Notes: generated by a model from the sequence alone, not told the origin. A DNA stretch of 64,000 bases from CAZUNO01 sp964621445 [NCBI: Candidatus Hadarchaeota archaeon] (GCA_964621445.1 CAZUNO010000015.1:9636-73635), one strand, 5' to 3'. Shown: positions 36,105 through 45,193, numbered from the stretch's first letter. Program-made: numbers and translations.

Positions 36105-36923
36105 CTATTCATCCGGAGCTAGATAGAGGGTGGAGGTAACTGCAGCGTGATCGGAGGCCTTGATCCCGGAGGGGTCCTGGCCATCTATGAGGGATACCTC
36201 CCCAACATCGGTACGGGTCCAGGGAGAGGGTGAGGTGAAGATAAAGTCTATCCTCCCCTCCTCGTGGGTCTTGTCGTCCTCTTTGATAGTTCTCCTATTC
36301 CGCACCGGGGCTTCCTCCCAGGTGTCGACAAGGTTTCCCATAACGGTTTGATTATCCAGCTTTTCCCTTCCAGTAAGGATCCTGATCGGCGTGTCCTGGG
36401 GAACACAATTGAAGTCCCCCACCACCAGCTTTGGTAGGTGGGAGTTGAAGGAGCTCAGGAACCTCAATAGCTCCACCGCATTTCTAGGCCGCATTTTAGG
36501 GCTGAGGGAGAAGTGGGTGACGAAGAAGTGTAGATCCCCTGCGGGAAGGTTCAGAGTGCCGTTGAAAACGATTCTCTGGTGAACATCCTTCTCATCCTGG
36601 GGATCCCGGGTCAGCTCCAGGTAGGCGGTGGATTCTATGGGGTACCTTGACAGAATTCCAACCCCCTCCACCTTCCTTGGGGTCCTGGAGTAGACCATTG
36701 CCGGTTGGAACTGGTAATCGAGGCCGGTACGATCGGCGATCTGTTTCGCCTGGTGGTGACCAAGGGAGTTAAAATTCCTGTCGTCTCTTAGTTCCTGTAA
36801 CCCGACTATGTCCGGGTCTGTCTCCAGGATATTCTCCACGATCATCCTGCGCCTCTGAGGCCAGGGCTCGTTGTAGTTCCATATGTTATAGGTCATTACC
36901 TTGAGTTTCATCGAGTTGGCCAT
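36105..36923 (-). CDS. Endonuclease/exonuclease/phosphatase (EEP) family protein
   Basis: A 272-residue metal-dependent phosphoesterase. Motifs in order: VMTYNIWNYN (Asn), IVGLQELRDD (metal-binding Glu), FVTHFSLSPK, VVGDFNCVPQD (Asp/Asn pair), RIDFIFTSP and ASDHAAVTSTL (catalytic Asp-His). No signal peptide, so the enzyme is cytoplasmic. Substrate unknown; nucleic acid, phospholipid or inositol phosphate are all possible. ATG 36923 or 36911 may be the start. Confidence 0.88.
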   Translation of the reverse strand: MANSMKLKVMTYNIWNYNEPWPQRRRMIVENILETDPDIVGLQELRDDRNFNSLGHHQAKQIADRTGLDYQFQPAMVYSRTPRKVEGVGILSRYPIESTAYLELTRDPQDEKDVHQRIVFNGTLNLPAGDLHFFVTHFSLSPKMRPRNAVELLRFLSSFNSHLPKLVVGDFNCVPQDTPIRILTGREKLDNQTVMGNLVDTWEEAPVRNRRTIKEDDKTHEEGRIDFIFTSPSPWTRTDVGEVSLIDGQDPSGIKASDHAAVTSTLYLAPDE

Positions 36924-37013
36924 GCCCCATACCGGTGTAATGGGTCTCGATCATCTCTTAAAAACTGGTCCGTGGACCCATATTAGGTGTATCAGAAATC
37001 CGCAACGCCGGGA

Positions 37014-38357
37014 TCAATCCCTGATCGGACCGCCAATCCTGTAGGATGCGCCGGGGATAGCGTTTCTCCCATCGACGACCCTGTCACCGATCTCGCTGAG
37101 CTGCTTGTCCCGTTCCCTGTATTCCTGGTGTGCGGTAACCAACACAAGGCAATCACATTTCAGGGCCCGGTCAAAGCTGGCAGGGGTGTAACCCATCGAC
37201 TGCAGTTCCTGATCCGAGAAAAGCGGGTCGTTGAGGAGGACCTGGCCGTAATCGGATAGTAGGTCCAGCAGTTTCAGCGCGGGTGAGAATCTGGTCTCCT
37301 TTACCCCAGCTCTAAAGGCCAGTCCCAGGACCCCGATGGAGGATGTCGATGGTTCAAGGCCCTGGTCCTCGATACACCGATCCACCAAATTCTTTAGATG
37401 CCCGGGCATGGAATCGTTCACCCTTCTGGCCTCTTCGATAAGCTCTACATCCGTCCCGTACTGGTGGCCCTTGGTTATTATGAACCAGGGGTAGACTGGT
37501 ATGCAGTGACCCCCGACCCCGCTCCCGGGCAGGTGGATGTGGCAATAGTCCTCGGTTTCGAGGTTAGCGGCCCTTATGACCTCCCAGGCGTCAACGCCGT
37601 GTTCCTGGCAAAAAAGGGCCAGTGTATTGGCATAGGCGATGTTAACGTCCCTGTATACCCCCTCCGAGACCTTTACCAGCTCAGCCGTTTCCAGGGATGA
37701 GACCTTTACCACCTCCCCAAAAGCGGTGTACAGACCGGCAGCCGAGTTGGTGCTTCTATCATCGATTCCCCCCACGATCTTTGGATACTTATACAGATTA
37801 CGAATTACCCGACCGGTCATGAGTCTTTCCGGCGCGTGTACCAGGCCGAAATCCTTTCCCGCCTTTAGGCCCGATTCCTCCAGCATGGGCAGGATATGCT
37901 CCCGAACGGCCCCCGGTGGCATCGTGGTCTCGATTATTACCAGATCACCCTTTTCAAGCCCCTTGGCGGCCTTGGTGCAGGCCTCCTTCATCTGGGAGAA
38001 GTCGGGGTTCCCCCTGTTATCAACCAGCAGGGGAACGAGTATCAGGATCACGTCGGACTCCTGTGCCGCTCTCACGGCATCGGTCGTGGCCCGTAGACGA
38101 TCATCAGCCACCACATCGGCCAGGATCCGGTCAAGCTCCGGCTCCTCCTTTATGGGGCATTTTCCCTGGTTTACCTGGTCGACTAGTTCCTGGTTCCGTC
38201 TCACCCCGATAACCCTTGCTCCCTCTCGGGCCAGGAGCGCGGCAAGGGGAAGGCCCATCTTCCCGATTCCCACCACATCGATGGTTATGTTGCCCGACTG
38301 CATTAGGGAGGAGACTTCGTCCTGGGAAAGGCCGTATATCTTGACCAACGTATTCAC
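37014..38357 (-). CDS. Nucleotide-sugar dehydrogenase (UDP-GlcNAc/ManNAc dehydrogenase-like)
   Basis: A 447-residue enzyme that oxidises a UDP-sugar to a uronic acid using two NAD+. The Rossmann motif is VVGIGKMGLPLAALLAREGA (residues about 29-48), the linker has VIIETTMPPGA and LVHAPERLMTGRVI, and the catalytic Cys is in GVGGHCIPVYPWF (about residue 280). The C-terminal domain has LGLAFRAGVKETRFSPALKL. Similarity is to UDP-N-acetyl-mannosaminuronate synthesis proteins, so it feeds surface glycans. ATG 38357 starts the gene; LarA follows upstream on the same strand. Confidence 0.92.
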   Translation of the reverse strand: MNTLVKIYGLSQDEVSSLMQSGNITIDVVGIGKMGLPLAALLAREGARVIGVRRNQELVDQVNQGKCPIKEEPELDRILADVVADDRLRATTDAVRAAQESDVILILVPLLVDNRGNPDFSQMKEACTKAAKGLEKGDLVIIETTMPPGAVREHILPMLEESGLKAGKDFGLVHAPERLMTGRVIRNLYKYPKIVGGIDDRSTNSAAGLYTAFGEVVKVSSLETAELVKVSEGVYRDVNIAYANTLALFCQEHGVDAWEVIRAANLETEDYCHIHLPGSGVGGHCIPVYPWFIITKGHQYGTDVELIEEARRVNDSMPGHLKNLVDRCIEDQGLEPSTSSIGVLGLAFRAGVKETRFSPALKLLDLLSDYGQVLLNDPLFSDQELQSMGYTPASFDRALKCDCLVLVTAHQEYRERDKQLSEIGDRVVDGRNAIPGASYRIGGPIRD

Positions 38358-38412
38358 CGGATGGTGTGGCAGATGGAAAGCGACCGTTAAATGTCTTCTC
38401 TGAGTTCACGAA

Positions 38413-39687
38413 TCAGGGAGAATATACCGGCCAGGTCTCCGGTCCGTCCGGCAGCACCAGAATCTTGGCATCCTCACCCAGCCTGTCTATGGCGTTCCGT
38501 ATGCCCTGCTCCACGCTGTCGATCGGCTTGAGCCACATACCCCTGGCCTTCTGGTCATCTATATTCTCGGAGAAAAGGGATATCTGGGCCTTGGAAAGAA
38601 TACGGGCAAGTATCTGTGTCTGCCACTGATCGATTACGAAGAAGTCCGGGGAGTGTACCTGTTCCAGGAACCTCTCCGGGGAGCCGGCCTCCAGGATCAT
38701 GTTCTCAAAGGTCTGGTGTCCAATACCGTCGGAGCACTCGGCGGCCATGATTATCTCGCCGCCCTCCTTGATCACGTTCTCCGGGGTGGTCATCCCCTTG
38801 ACTGCCTGGTATAGGTTCAGGTCCAGGGGATATCCGCTGTTATTGGTGATGGCGATATCCACCTTCTCCTCGATGGGTATCTTGGATTTCTGGGAAACGA
38901 ATTCGGTTCCCTTTCGGTGGGCCTCCACTACATCTCCTGAGAAAACCCTGGTGATTTCCTTCTCCCGGTTGAGGGTAACGTTCACTATGAAGTCGACCCC
39001 CACCTTCTCTGCGGCCTCAACCCCGTCCTCATATATTGGATTGCCCTTTGAAATTCCGGTCCTGGCCTTGGGATGCCCGATGTGGTCCGCACCGTGGTTT
39101 ACGGCGATGCTATCCTTGCCCGCGCAGCCGGGAAGTATTGCCTTCCGGCCTCCGGTGAACCCGGCGAAGAAGTGGGGCTCTATGTACCCGGTCAAAATCC
39201 TGAATTCAGCCTTATGAAGGACCTTATCTATCCATATCGGGGTTCCATTATTGGTGTCTCCCAGGTAGACCTGTGATTCCTTATTGCGGGCATCGTGGTT
39301 AACAACCTCTACCCGGTTAAGTACCGCGGCGCCGAGCATTTCCTCCAGTTCGTCCTTTGTATTGGGCCTGTGAAGACCAGTCGCCACCAGTATGGTTATG
39401 TCTTCGTCCTCTACCCCAGTGGCGTTTAGTTCGCTGAGGATGGCAGGGACCAGGAGGTGGCTGGGAACCGGTCTCGTCTTGTCCGAAACCACGATGGTGG
39501 TCTTTGTTCCCGGTTCGACTAGGTCCGGTAGGGGACGGGAGGCTATGGGATTCTTCACGGACTCCACAATGGCCTGGTAGGCGTCGTCCACGCCGGGAAC
39601 GAACTCCGGCTCGGCAACCTTGTATAGATTCTCGTCAGGCACGTCGATGTATAGACCCTTCTTACCGTAAGCGATCTTGATTCTCAA
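38413..39687 (-). CDS. LarA-like nickel-pincer racemase/epimerase
   Basis: A 424-residue LarA-family protein. The family interconverts 2-hydroxy acids (lactate is the prototype) using a nickel-pincer nucleotide attached to a lysine. Features: VVSDKTRPVPSHLLVP, VATGLHRPNTKDE (His), VNHDARNK, GFTGGRKAILPGCAGKDSI (the cofactor-linked lysine) and NNSGYPLDLNLYQAVKG. The cofactor genes larB, larC and larE are not in this window, so the cofactor must be made elsewhere. Start is TTG 39687. A TATA-like GATATATAT lies just upstream (about 39694-39702). Confidence 0.9.
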   Translation of the reverse strand: MRIKIAYGKKGLYIDVPDENLYKVAEPEFVPGVDDAYQAIVESVKNPIASRPLPDLVEPGTKTTIVVSDKTRPVPSHLLVPAILSELNATGVEDEDITILVATGLHRPNTKDELEEMLGAAVLNRVEVVNHDARNKESQVYLGDTNNGTPIWIDKVLHKAEFRILTGYIEPHFFAGFTGGRKAILPGCAGKDSIAVNHGADHIGHPKARTGISKGNPIYEDGVEAAEKVGVDFIVNVTLNREKEITRVFSGDVVEAHRKGTEFVSQKSKIPIEEKVDIAITNNSGYPLDLNLYQAVKGMTTPENVIKEGGEIIMAAECSDGIGHQTFENMILEAGSPERFLEQVHSPDFFVIDQWQTQILARILSKAQISLFSENIDDQKARGMWLKPIDSVEQGIRNAIDRLGEDAKILVLPDGPETWPVYSP

Positions 39688-39806
39688 TTCAACCGGATAT
39701 ATATCGCGCTTTCACATTAAGAGTCTTTTCCCAAACCTCCTTTCCCTGCCGTGGACGACCAAGATTTTTCTACTAGTAGAGGTCAAGTAGCAGCTCGGGA
39801 TGTCCA

Positions 39807-40673
39807 ATGCGGGATTCACTTGGACTTGATGCCAGTCTGGGAAGCATAATACTCATCGTCCTGATCAGCTCCGCCCTGGTGGTATTTACATTGGCCCAGG
39901 AGGAGGTGGAAAGCCCGGTAACCATCCTCAAGAACCAGTATCCCAGTAGGATTTACAGTCAGGCCTCGGTGACCACCAGGGAGAAGATGGATTTCTCATT
40001 TAGCGTGGCTGCTAGGAAAAAACTAGCCAGGCTGGGTATTCAATACGTTACCCTGGTGGAGACCGATCCCGTTCCCGGACCCCTAAACCCCTCCTCCTCG
40101 TGGGAGGGTATTCTGGGAAACATTAGCGCCCTTAAGGCTTTGACCAAGGAGTCCGGGAACCCTTACCTGGAAACTGAGGTCAGGTCCATCGAGGTGGAGC
40201 ACGGAAACTGGTCCTACGAGGGCGTTTTCTATGATTTCCCGGTGGTTAGATTCTATGCCAGTCCGGAGTGCAGTGACCAGGTGCTAACCTCATTCCTAAT
40301 GCTGAAGAATGAGACCCATGTGCTTTACTTCGAGGGCATATCGGATTTCTATATCCACCGACTGGGTCGCTACTACGGAATCTCCTTGCCCCAGGAGGAG
40401 AGGAACCGAAGTTCCATCGACCGGATGAAGATACGGAGAAACCAAGAGGTGGCCACCTACTCATCGGCCCAGGACGCCCCGCCTGGGGCCCTGCCCATAA
40501 CGGAGGTCCCCGAAAAGGGAAGAGTTGTTTTCGACGATCTGGAGGAACACGACACCATTTCCATTGACTTCACCATAGAGATACCCAGGAGACCATCCGG
40601 GCTGTCCGCTCACCTGATCAGGATATATGCGGACGGCCAACCAGTTGAAATGAGGTTGAACCTAGTGGAGTGA
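39807..40673 (+). CDS. Membrane-anchored extracytoplasmic protein of unknown function
   Basis: A 288-residue protein with an uncleaved-looking N-terminal helix (LGSIILIVLISSALVVFTLA) and a long hydrophilic outer part rich in beta strands (FPVVRFYASPE, ISIDFTIEIPRRPSG). No known motif. Four conserved-looking N-glycosylation sequons (NIS, NWS, NET, NRS) fit an exported protein. It overlaps the next gene at GAGTGATATGG (40670-40681), so the pair is an operon. ATG 39807 is the start. A role at the cell surface is all that can be inferred. Confidence 0.65.
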   Translation: MRDSLGLDASLGSIILIVLISSALVVFTLAQEEVESPVTILKNQYPSRIYSQASVTTREKMDFSFSVAARKKLARLGIQYVTLVETDPVPGPLNPSSSWEGILGNISALKALTKESGNPYLETEVRSIEVEHGNWSYEGVFYDFPVVRFYASPECSDQVLTSFLMLKNETHVLYFEGISDFYIHRLGRYYGISLPQEERNRSSIDRMKIRRNQEVATYSSAQDAPPGALPITEVPEKGRVVFDDLEEHDTISIDFTIEIPRRPSGLSAHLIRIYADGQPVEMRLNLVE

Positions 40674-40678
40674 TATGG

Positions 40679-41650
40679 ATGAGATCGAGATTGCTGTCCT
40701 TGGTTTTGTTCCTGCTAGTACTTTCGCAGGCCGGTGTATGGGGGGAGATGTTTGAACCTCTGGTGGTTGTCTACGCCGGGAGGATGGATTACGGAAACGC
40801 TCTGGTCGAAATAGTAAATGAGACCGGGACCAGGGCAAGGCTTGCTGAAAGCGACGCCACACTCCGTGGCCTAATCAGTCTTCCCCAGGTCAAATGCGTT
40901 GTAATAGCTGCCCAGAACCCATCGGACTTCGTTTTTCTGAGGGAATTTTCCTCGGTGCTCAGGAATTACTTCCTGGAGGGAGGGTCCCTGGTGGGCATCG
41001 GGCCCTGCTGTGGGCCCGATCTCGAGGAGCTTTCCGGGTCCCTGTTTCCGTTAAGAGGTAATGCCACCAAAAAGGGCAGGCCCATTGATGGGGGCTTTGG
41101 CTCGGAATATGTTAGATGTGGAGATCTTGAACCGATAACCGGGAGTCTGCCATCAAGGTTCGTGATTACCCAGAGCGAGTATTCATATCGAGCGGGAAGC
41201 AGCGGTCCTGTAGATCCGGTTAGCGGACTGGGCGAAACCAGGGTGCTTTTTAGGGACCGCTCCCAGGGTGCGCCCATGGTGGTAACCCTTGAGAAAGAAA
41301 AAGGAGGTAGGACGGTGTCCATGCCCGGATGTCGGGTGGCGAACGTGGAACGCCTACCCTTCTACTGGGGGAATTTGGTTGAGAACCAGAAATTTAGACT
41401 CCTGCTGGCGGGGGCCGTTAACTGGGCCATGGATGGCTGCAATCGTTACCATTTCCTGGCGGCCAATGCCGAAAGTGATCTCAGTGAGGAGAGGCAGAGA
41501 CTCCAGGAACTGGTTGATGAGGGAGAGAGTCTGAGGGAAGACGCCCAGCGGAATAGAATGATGCTTCTTGGGGCCCTATGGTCTCTGGGGCTGGTTTTCC
41601 AGGGCTTTCTGGTCGTCAAGTATATTTTGCCGGCTTTCAGGCAGAGCTAG
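40679..41650 (+). CDS. Secreted ThuA/GATase1-like protein with C-terminal membrane helix
   Basis: A protein of about 323 residues from ATG 40679 (GTG 40670 is an alternative). A signal peptide (RLLSLVLFLLVLSQAGVWG) is followed by an alpha/beta domain: VVVYAGRMDYG, VKCVVIAAQNPSD, YFLEGGSLVGIGPCCGPD and SMPGC. This order resembles the ThuA-like domain of the seven-member family in this window, though the YFPR motif is missing. The C-terminus has one coiled-coil-like stretch and one membrane helix (MMLLGALWSLGLVFQGFLV). A divergent relative or structural analogue of the family, coupled to the membrane-anchored partner. Confidence 0.55.
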   Translation: MRSRLLSLVLFLLVLSQAGVWGEMFEPLVVVYAGRMDYGNALVEIVNETGTRARLAESDATLRGLISLPQVKCVVIAAQNPSDFVFLREFSSVLRNYFLEGGSLVGIGPCCGPDLEELSGSLFPLRGNATKKGRPIDGGFGSEYVRCGDLEPITGSLPSRFVITQSEYSYRAGSSGPVDPVSGLGETRVLFRDRSQGAPMVVTLEKEKGGRTVSMPGCRVANVERLPFYWGNLVENQKFRLLLAGAVNWAMDGCNRYHFLAANAESDLSEERQRLQELVDEGESLREDAQRNRMMLLGALWSLGLVFQGFLVVKYILPAFRQS

Positions 41651-41655
41651 CCGCT

Positions 41656-42672
41656 TTAGCTCCCCAGGAACTCCTCGGCACGTTTGAGCTGGTCCTCATA
41701 ACCAAGCAGGATTACCCTGTCCCCAGCCTCTATCAACTCCTCGTCCGGGGGGTTAGCGATACGGTTCTCCGGGTGATTTTTCTTGGCCAGGGCCACCAGC
41801 GTGGTGCCGGTTTTCTGGCGTAAGAGGGGTAACACCTTCCCCACCATCTCGCCCTCAAGGGGACCATTCCTGACTCCGAATTCCCGGAGATCCGCTCCCT
41901 CCAACCCAGAGGTGACATCATCCACGAAATCGATGACCTTTGGCTCAAAAACGGAGCTGGCCAACATCCTGCCGGTGAGGGCCTGGGGGGAAATCACGCT
42001 TTCCACCCCCGATTCCTTAACCAGCTCTATTAGCTGCCTCTCCTTGATCGAGGCGACGACATGTATGGATTTATTTACCTTCCTGCATGCCAGGGCCGCC
42101 ATTATGGTCTTGGAATCATCCCCCACGTTGATGATTACCGTTTCCGCGTCCCCCAGGTTTGCCATTTCCAGGGACTCGGTAGAGGTTGGGTCCCCCAGAA
42201 TGGGGAAGGCTTCCAACCGATTTGTTCTCTCTACACTCTCCTGGCTCTCAACCACAACCGCGACCTCCATGCCGCCGTGGATCAACTGCTTGACCGCTTC
42301 CTCGACGACATCGTCCATTCCCAGTATGACTATGTGTTTCCGGTACTTGCATTCCTTCAAACCCTTTGATTCCTCCAGAACCCTCCCTAGTATCAGGGAG
42401 GCGATTCCTCCTATTGTGAATACGTAGATGCCGAGACCGATTAGTATGAAAACCATTGATATAGATCTCCCTCCAGGACTGACTGCCGATATGTCCCCGT
42501 ATCCAACCGTGGATAGGGTGACCACTCCCCAGTAGACGGAATCGAAATAGGTGAGTTCCTCTCCCTGGGCTCTGGCCTGGTTCTCAAAGTAGGTGAAGAG
42601 GGTAGTGGAGATAAGGAAGATGGCTAATAGGGCAAGGGCCGCCAGATAGACCCTGCGATTATCCCGCGCCAT
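41656..42672 (-). CDS. RCK-domain potassium channel
   Basis: A two-helix K+ channel with a cytoplasmic TrkA-N/TrkA-C (RCK) module. The selectivity filter TVGYGD is between helices LAALALLAIFLISTTLF and ISMVFILIGLGIYVFTIGGI. The RCK Rossmann segment HIVILGMDDVVEEAVKQL has GMDD where GxGxxG is common, so nucleotide binding may be weak or different. A C-terminal TrkA-C domain begins near EFGVRNGPLEG. ATG 42672 (MARDNRRVYLAAL) is preferred, because the longer frame to 42732 overlaps the upstream gene. Likely regulates K+ flux. Confidence 0.9.
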   Translation of the reverse strand: MARDNRRVYLAALALLAIFLISTTLFTYFENQARAQGEELTYFDSVYWGVVTLSTVGYGDISAVSPGGRSISMVFILIGLGIYVFTIGGIASLILGRVLEESKGLKECKYRKHIVILGMDDVVEEAVKQLIHGGMEVAVVVESQESVERTNRLEAFPILGDPTSTESLEMANLGDAETVIINVGDDSKTIMAALACRKVNKSIHVVASIKERQLIELVKESGVESVISPQALTGRMLASSVFEPKVIDFVDDVTSGLEGADLREFGVRNGPLEGEMVGKVLPLLRQKTGTTLVALAKKNHPENRIANPPDEELIEAGDRVILLGYEDQLKRAEEFLGS

Positions 42673-42700
42673 GGTTCTATCATGGGTAATACTGGTGATA

Positions 42701-43774
42701 TTAATGCTTGCCGGATGTGTGTAGAAGAGCACAACGTAGATTCCAAAGGTGGATAAATGGATAGAGCCGGCGATATGCGTTTTCCGAGAAGAGTTCCTTC
42801 AAGGTGTATTTTTGGGTGAGATATGAGATGGCCTTTTCATGGTAACGGTAGGATCCATCCAGCAAACCACGAGCGAAATCGGCCACCTGCCTCTCCCCCC
42901 TTATGGCCTGGAGAAGCAGGTGGGGATAGCTTCTTGGCTGACCTCTAATAATAGACCGGGCGGCCGTCAACCCGGAGAGAACGGCTAGATGTGAACCGCC
43001 GCCGTGATAGGGGTTGGCAAGCCCGGCCGCATCCCCACATAGGAAAAGATTATCTTGCTGGATGCTGTTTGCCACCTCATTAGGTATGTGTCCGGAAGTT
43101 CTGGAAAGAACCTGGAAATCACCTATCTTTTCCTTCAGAAATTTTTTTAGCCGCTGCCACTTCTTCCTCGGGGGATGGCATGTCCAGCCTATTCCCACGT
43201 TTGCTTCCCCGCCCGACTTGGGGAATATCCAATAATACCCCTTATCCCCGGGAATAAAATAGGCAACTATCTTCTTTTCAAGGTCATCAAGATCGGCGTT
43301 TATCCTGACCTGTATTCCCAGGGAGAGGGAAACGCTTCCCATTCCGTACTCCCTATAGGACTGCCCCGGGCAGCCCGAGCAGTCCAGGACGTAGTCATAG
43401 TTACGTCTAAGGCGGGAGATCTTGCCCTCATGGTTCAATACGATTTCGGCTCCCCGCCGTTCGGCCTGGCGGGCCATTGATCTGAGCCAGACATCCTTGT
43501 CCATCATCCATATATTCATATCCCCTGGGCTGAAGCTGTACCACCGATGGGCCTTGATGAGTACCTCCTTTACCCCGGTCCGGGCTCCGGGTGGCGGGTT
43601 TGAGTAATGCCCGTAGAGGTCAAAGAAGCCCTCCGCGCACCTAATTACGTGCCCCACCTCCGGCTCTTTCTCAAGCACTGTTACCATCAAATCCCCCCGG
43701 GCTAGCTCCAGTGCTGCCGTGAGACCAGCGGGGCCAGCACCCATTACGGCTACTCTTACCAAGTGAGACACCAA
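42701..43774 (-). CDS. Geranylgeranyl reductase family FAD enzyme
   Basis: A 357-residue FAD-dependent reductase that saturates isoprenoid chains of archaeal lipids (or menaquinone). FAD motif AVMGAGPAGLTAALELARG at residues 9-27, then EVGHVIRCAEGF, DCSGCPGQ, SLSLGIQVRI, YYWIFPKSGGEANVGIGW, and the second FAD motif LFLCGDAAGLANPYHGGG. It fits the digeranylgeranylglycerophospholipid reductase branch and supports the archaeal assignment. ATG 43774 is the start. Confidence 0.9.
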   Translation of the reverse strand: MVSHLVRVAVMGAGPAGLTAALELARGDLMVTVLEKEPEVGHVIRCAEGFFDLYGHYSNPPPGARTGVKEVLIKAHRWYSFSPGDMNIWMMDKDVWLRSMARQAERRGAEIVLNHEGKISRLRRNYDYVLDCSGCPGQSYREYGMGSVSLSLGIQVRINADLDDLEKKIVAYFIPGDKGYYWIFPKSGGEANVGIGWTCHPPRKKWQRLKKFLKEKIGDFQVLSRTSGHIPNEVANSIQQDNLFLCGDAAGLANPYHGGGSHLAVLSGLTAARSIIRGQPRSYPHLLLQAIRGERQVADFARGLLDGSYRYHEKAISYLTQKYTLKELFSENAYRRLYPFIHLWNLRCALLHTSGKH

Positions 43775-44341
43775 ATTGGGCTTGTTACCCGAACATTCTA
43801 GATGGTCTTTTCCTTGATATTGATTCCGCTAACAATAGTTGTCTACCCAAATATGGGTTGAGAACTAAACTTATCGCCCTAAAATCGGTTTTTTTTGATT
43901 TTTTTATTTTTTTTCAAACTTTAAATCACGTAGCACAGCATCCTATTGAGGAGCCATTGTATTAAAGTTTTATTTCGAGTGCTCTATTTGGATCCTACCT
44001 TAGAAAGACCCCCCTTTATTCCTTTTCCACTTGCCTGGACAAAAAGACACCTAATCCCAATGTCGTTTCCCTATCATCCAACCCCTTTCCTGACAGGAAA
44101 GAGCCAGCGGGGGCTATGCTATGCGCTATACTCCACATGTAACCCCATGCTACAACTGTTTTCATGACTTCTTGGTCGAGAAATCGCCTCTAAAAAAGAA
44201 GATGGAAACCTGAAGTTCCTTCATCGGGAAAGCCCTCCGCAACGAGATGGATAGGGAAAGCACAAGGCAGGGGGGTAGATAATGCTACAGACTTGAATAT
44301 ATGTTCAAGTCCGCAAAGCCGGTTTTGATACTTTAAGCGAT
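43775..44341. other. Intergenic region with T-rich run
   Basis: About 570 bases without a credible gene. A T-dominated stretch at 43889-43914 is the only notable feature on the plus strand; it lies upstream of the minus-strand lipid gene rather than after a plus-strand gene. It marks the transition to the degenerate zone that runs to about 52 kb. Confidence 0.5.
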
Positions 44342-44357
44342 CGGAAACCCGTTTCCG
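44342..44357. repeat. Inverted repeat A (CGGAAAC-CC-GTTTCCG)
   Basis: Perfect seven-base arms separated by CC. It is related to palindromes B and C downstream by the shared GAAAC/GTTTC core. Possibly a binding site for the winged-helix protein encoded after them. Confidence 0.5.
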
Positions 44358-44419
44358 CGACAATCGATTGCCCCCGCTGGCAGCGACCCTAAGTACCAAA
44401 AGCCCTTTTGACCCCAGAT

Positions 44420-44437
44420 CGTGAAACCGGTTTCACG
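44420..44437. repeat. Perfect 18-bp palindrome B (CGTGAAACCGGTTTCACG)
   Basis: An exact 18-base palindrome that includes the putative GTG start of the small reading frame at 44421. It is flanked by CCCCAGAT, also found before palindrome C. Operator or recombination site. Confidence 0.6.
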
Positions 44438-44744
44438 TGATGAGGTGTTGGACGAGTTCGAGGATCTGTGGGGCAAGAGTCCGTCTATTGATAATATATT
44501 ATCATTAGCGTCTACAGGTAAAGGCAGTCCTCTCTATGGAAAGATTGGTCCCTATGCCAAGAGTATTGGTGTAGATAGAAATATGATCCGCAATAAGATC
44601 AACCTCTTGTGGCTGCCTCCCGAAATCGATTGCACGCAGCGACCCCCAGATCGGACAACCGGTTCTTCGCGACGAGGTGCTGGCGGTATCCCAACGGCCT
44701 TGACACAGGTAACCCGTCCGACTGGTTGTACTCACGCACGATGA
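44421..44744 (+). CDS. Small ORF of unknown function, possibly a gene remnant
   Basis: A GTG-started frame of 107 codons. The first 70 residues look protein-like (RDEVLDEFEDLWGKSPSIDN, YAKSIGVDRNMIRNKINLLW), with a possible helix-turn-helix around residues 45-68. The last 35 residues run through the duplicated palindrome C region and are likely non-native. Beginnings of the same type recur at 44652, suggesting tandem duplication and decay of a regulator gene. Confidence 0.35.
   Translation: MKPVSRDEVLDEFEDLWGKSPSIDNILSLASTGKGSPLYGKIGPYAKSIGVDRNMIRNKINLLWLPPEIDCTQRPPDRTTGSSRRGAGGIPTALTQVTRPTGCTHAR
44652..44669. repeat. Imperfect palindrome C (CGGACAACCGGTTCTTCG)
   Basis: Same length and centre (AACCGGTT) as palindrome B with two mismatched pairs, preceded by the same CCCCAGAT and followed by the same GCGACGAGGTGCTG/GTGATGAGGTGTTG context. 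The copy suggests a local duplication of this site with its flanks. Confidence 0.5.
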
Positions 44745-45193
44745 AAGGCTACAGCAACGCGCCGACCGGAAGCAGCCCCAGGGGCGTAAAGAGAACCGGG
44801 GCTGAGCTCACAGAGCGTATCTATGGACTAACAAGTAATGATGAGGGATACAACTCCTGCTACAGTAGGATTAGGAGGAAGATTAGGAGCCTTGAGTCCA
44901 AGGGTCTGGTTTCTAGATCCCTCTTCGGCAACAACAAGCCGTTTAGGCTGACCGAGCTGGCGATAATCAACCTGGCCAAGATCGGTGGAAAGGAGAAACA
45001 GCTTAACGTAATTCCAAGAGTCGATCTGGTTGTATACATATTCACGATCGCTCTGGCAATACCTGTCTTTCTTCTGTCCGCTTGCTTGATCGATATGGCT
45101 GAGCTTTCAATCATAGGCATGTTCAGATGCTTCTGTTTCCTCCTCGGCCTCTCCTTCTGCAGGATAGTGCAGAGTGTGAGGAGGGTTTTCTAG
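44741..45193 (+). CDS. Winged-helix protein with C-terminal membrane anchor
   Basis: A 150-residue protein from ATG 44741. Residues 25-85 read as a winged helix (TGAELTERIYGL, YNSCYSRIRRKIRSLESKGLVS, then a wing and FRLTELAI). The C-terminal third has two hydrophobic helices (YIFTIALAIPVFLLSACLI and IGMFRCFCFLLGLSFC). It may be a membrane-bound transcription regulator acting on palindromes A-C. Its stop TAG overlaps the GTG start of the next gene (TAGTG), so they are co-translated. An in-frame extension upstream overlaps decayed sequence. Confidence 0.55.
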   Translation: MKGYSNAPTGSSPRGVKRTGAELTERIYGLTSNDEGYNSCYSRIRRKIRSLESKGLVSRSLFGNNKPFRLTELAIINLAKIGGKEKQLNVIPRVDLVVYIFTIALAIPVFLLSACLIDMAELSIIGMFRCFCFLLGLSFCRIVQSVRRVF

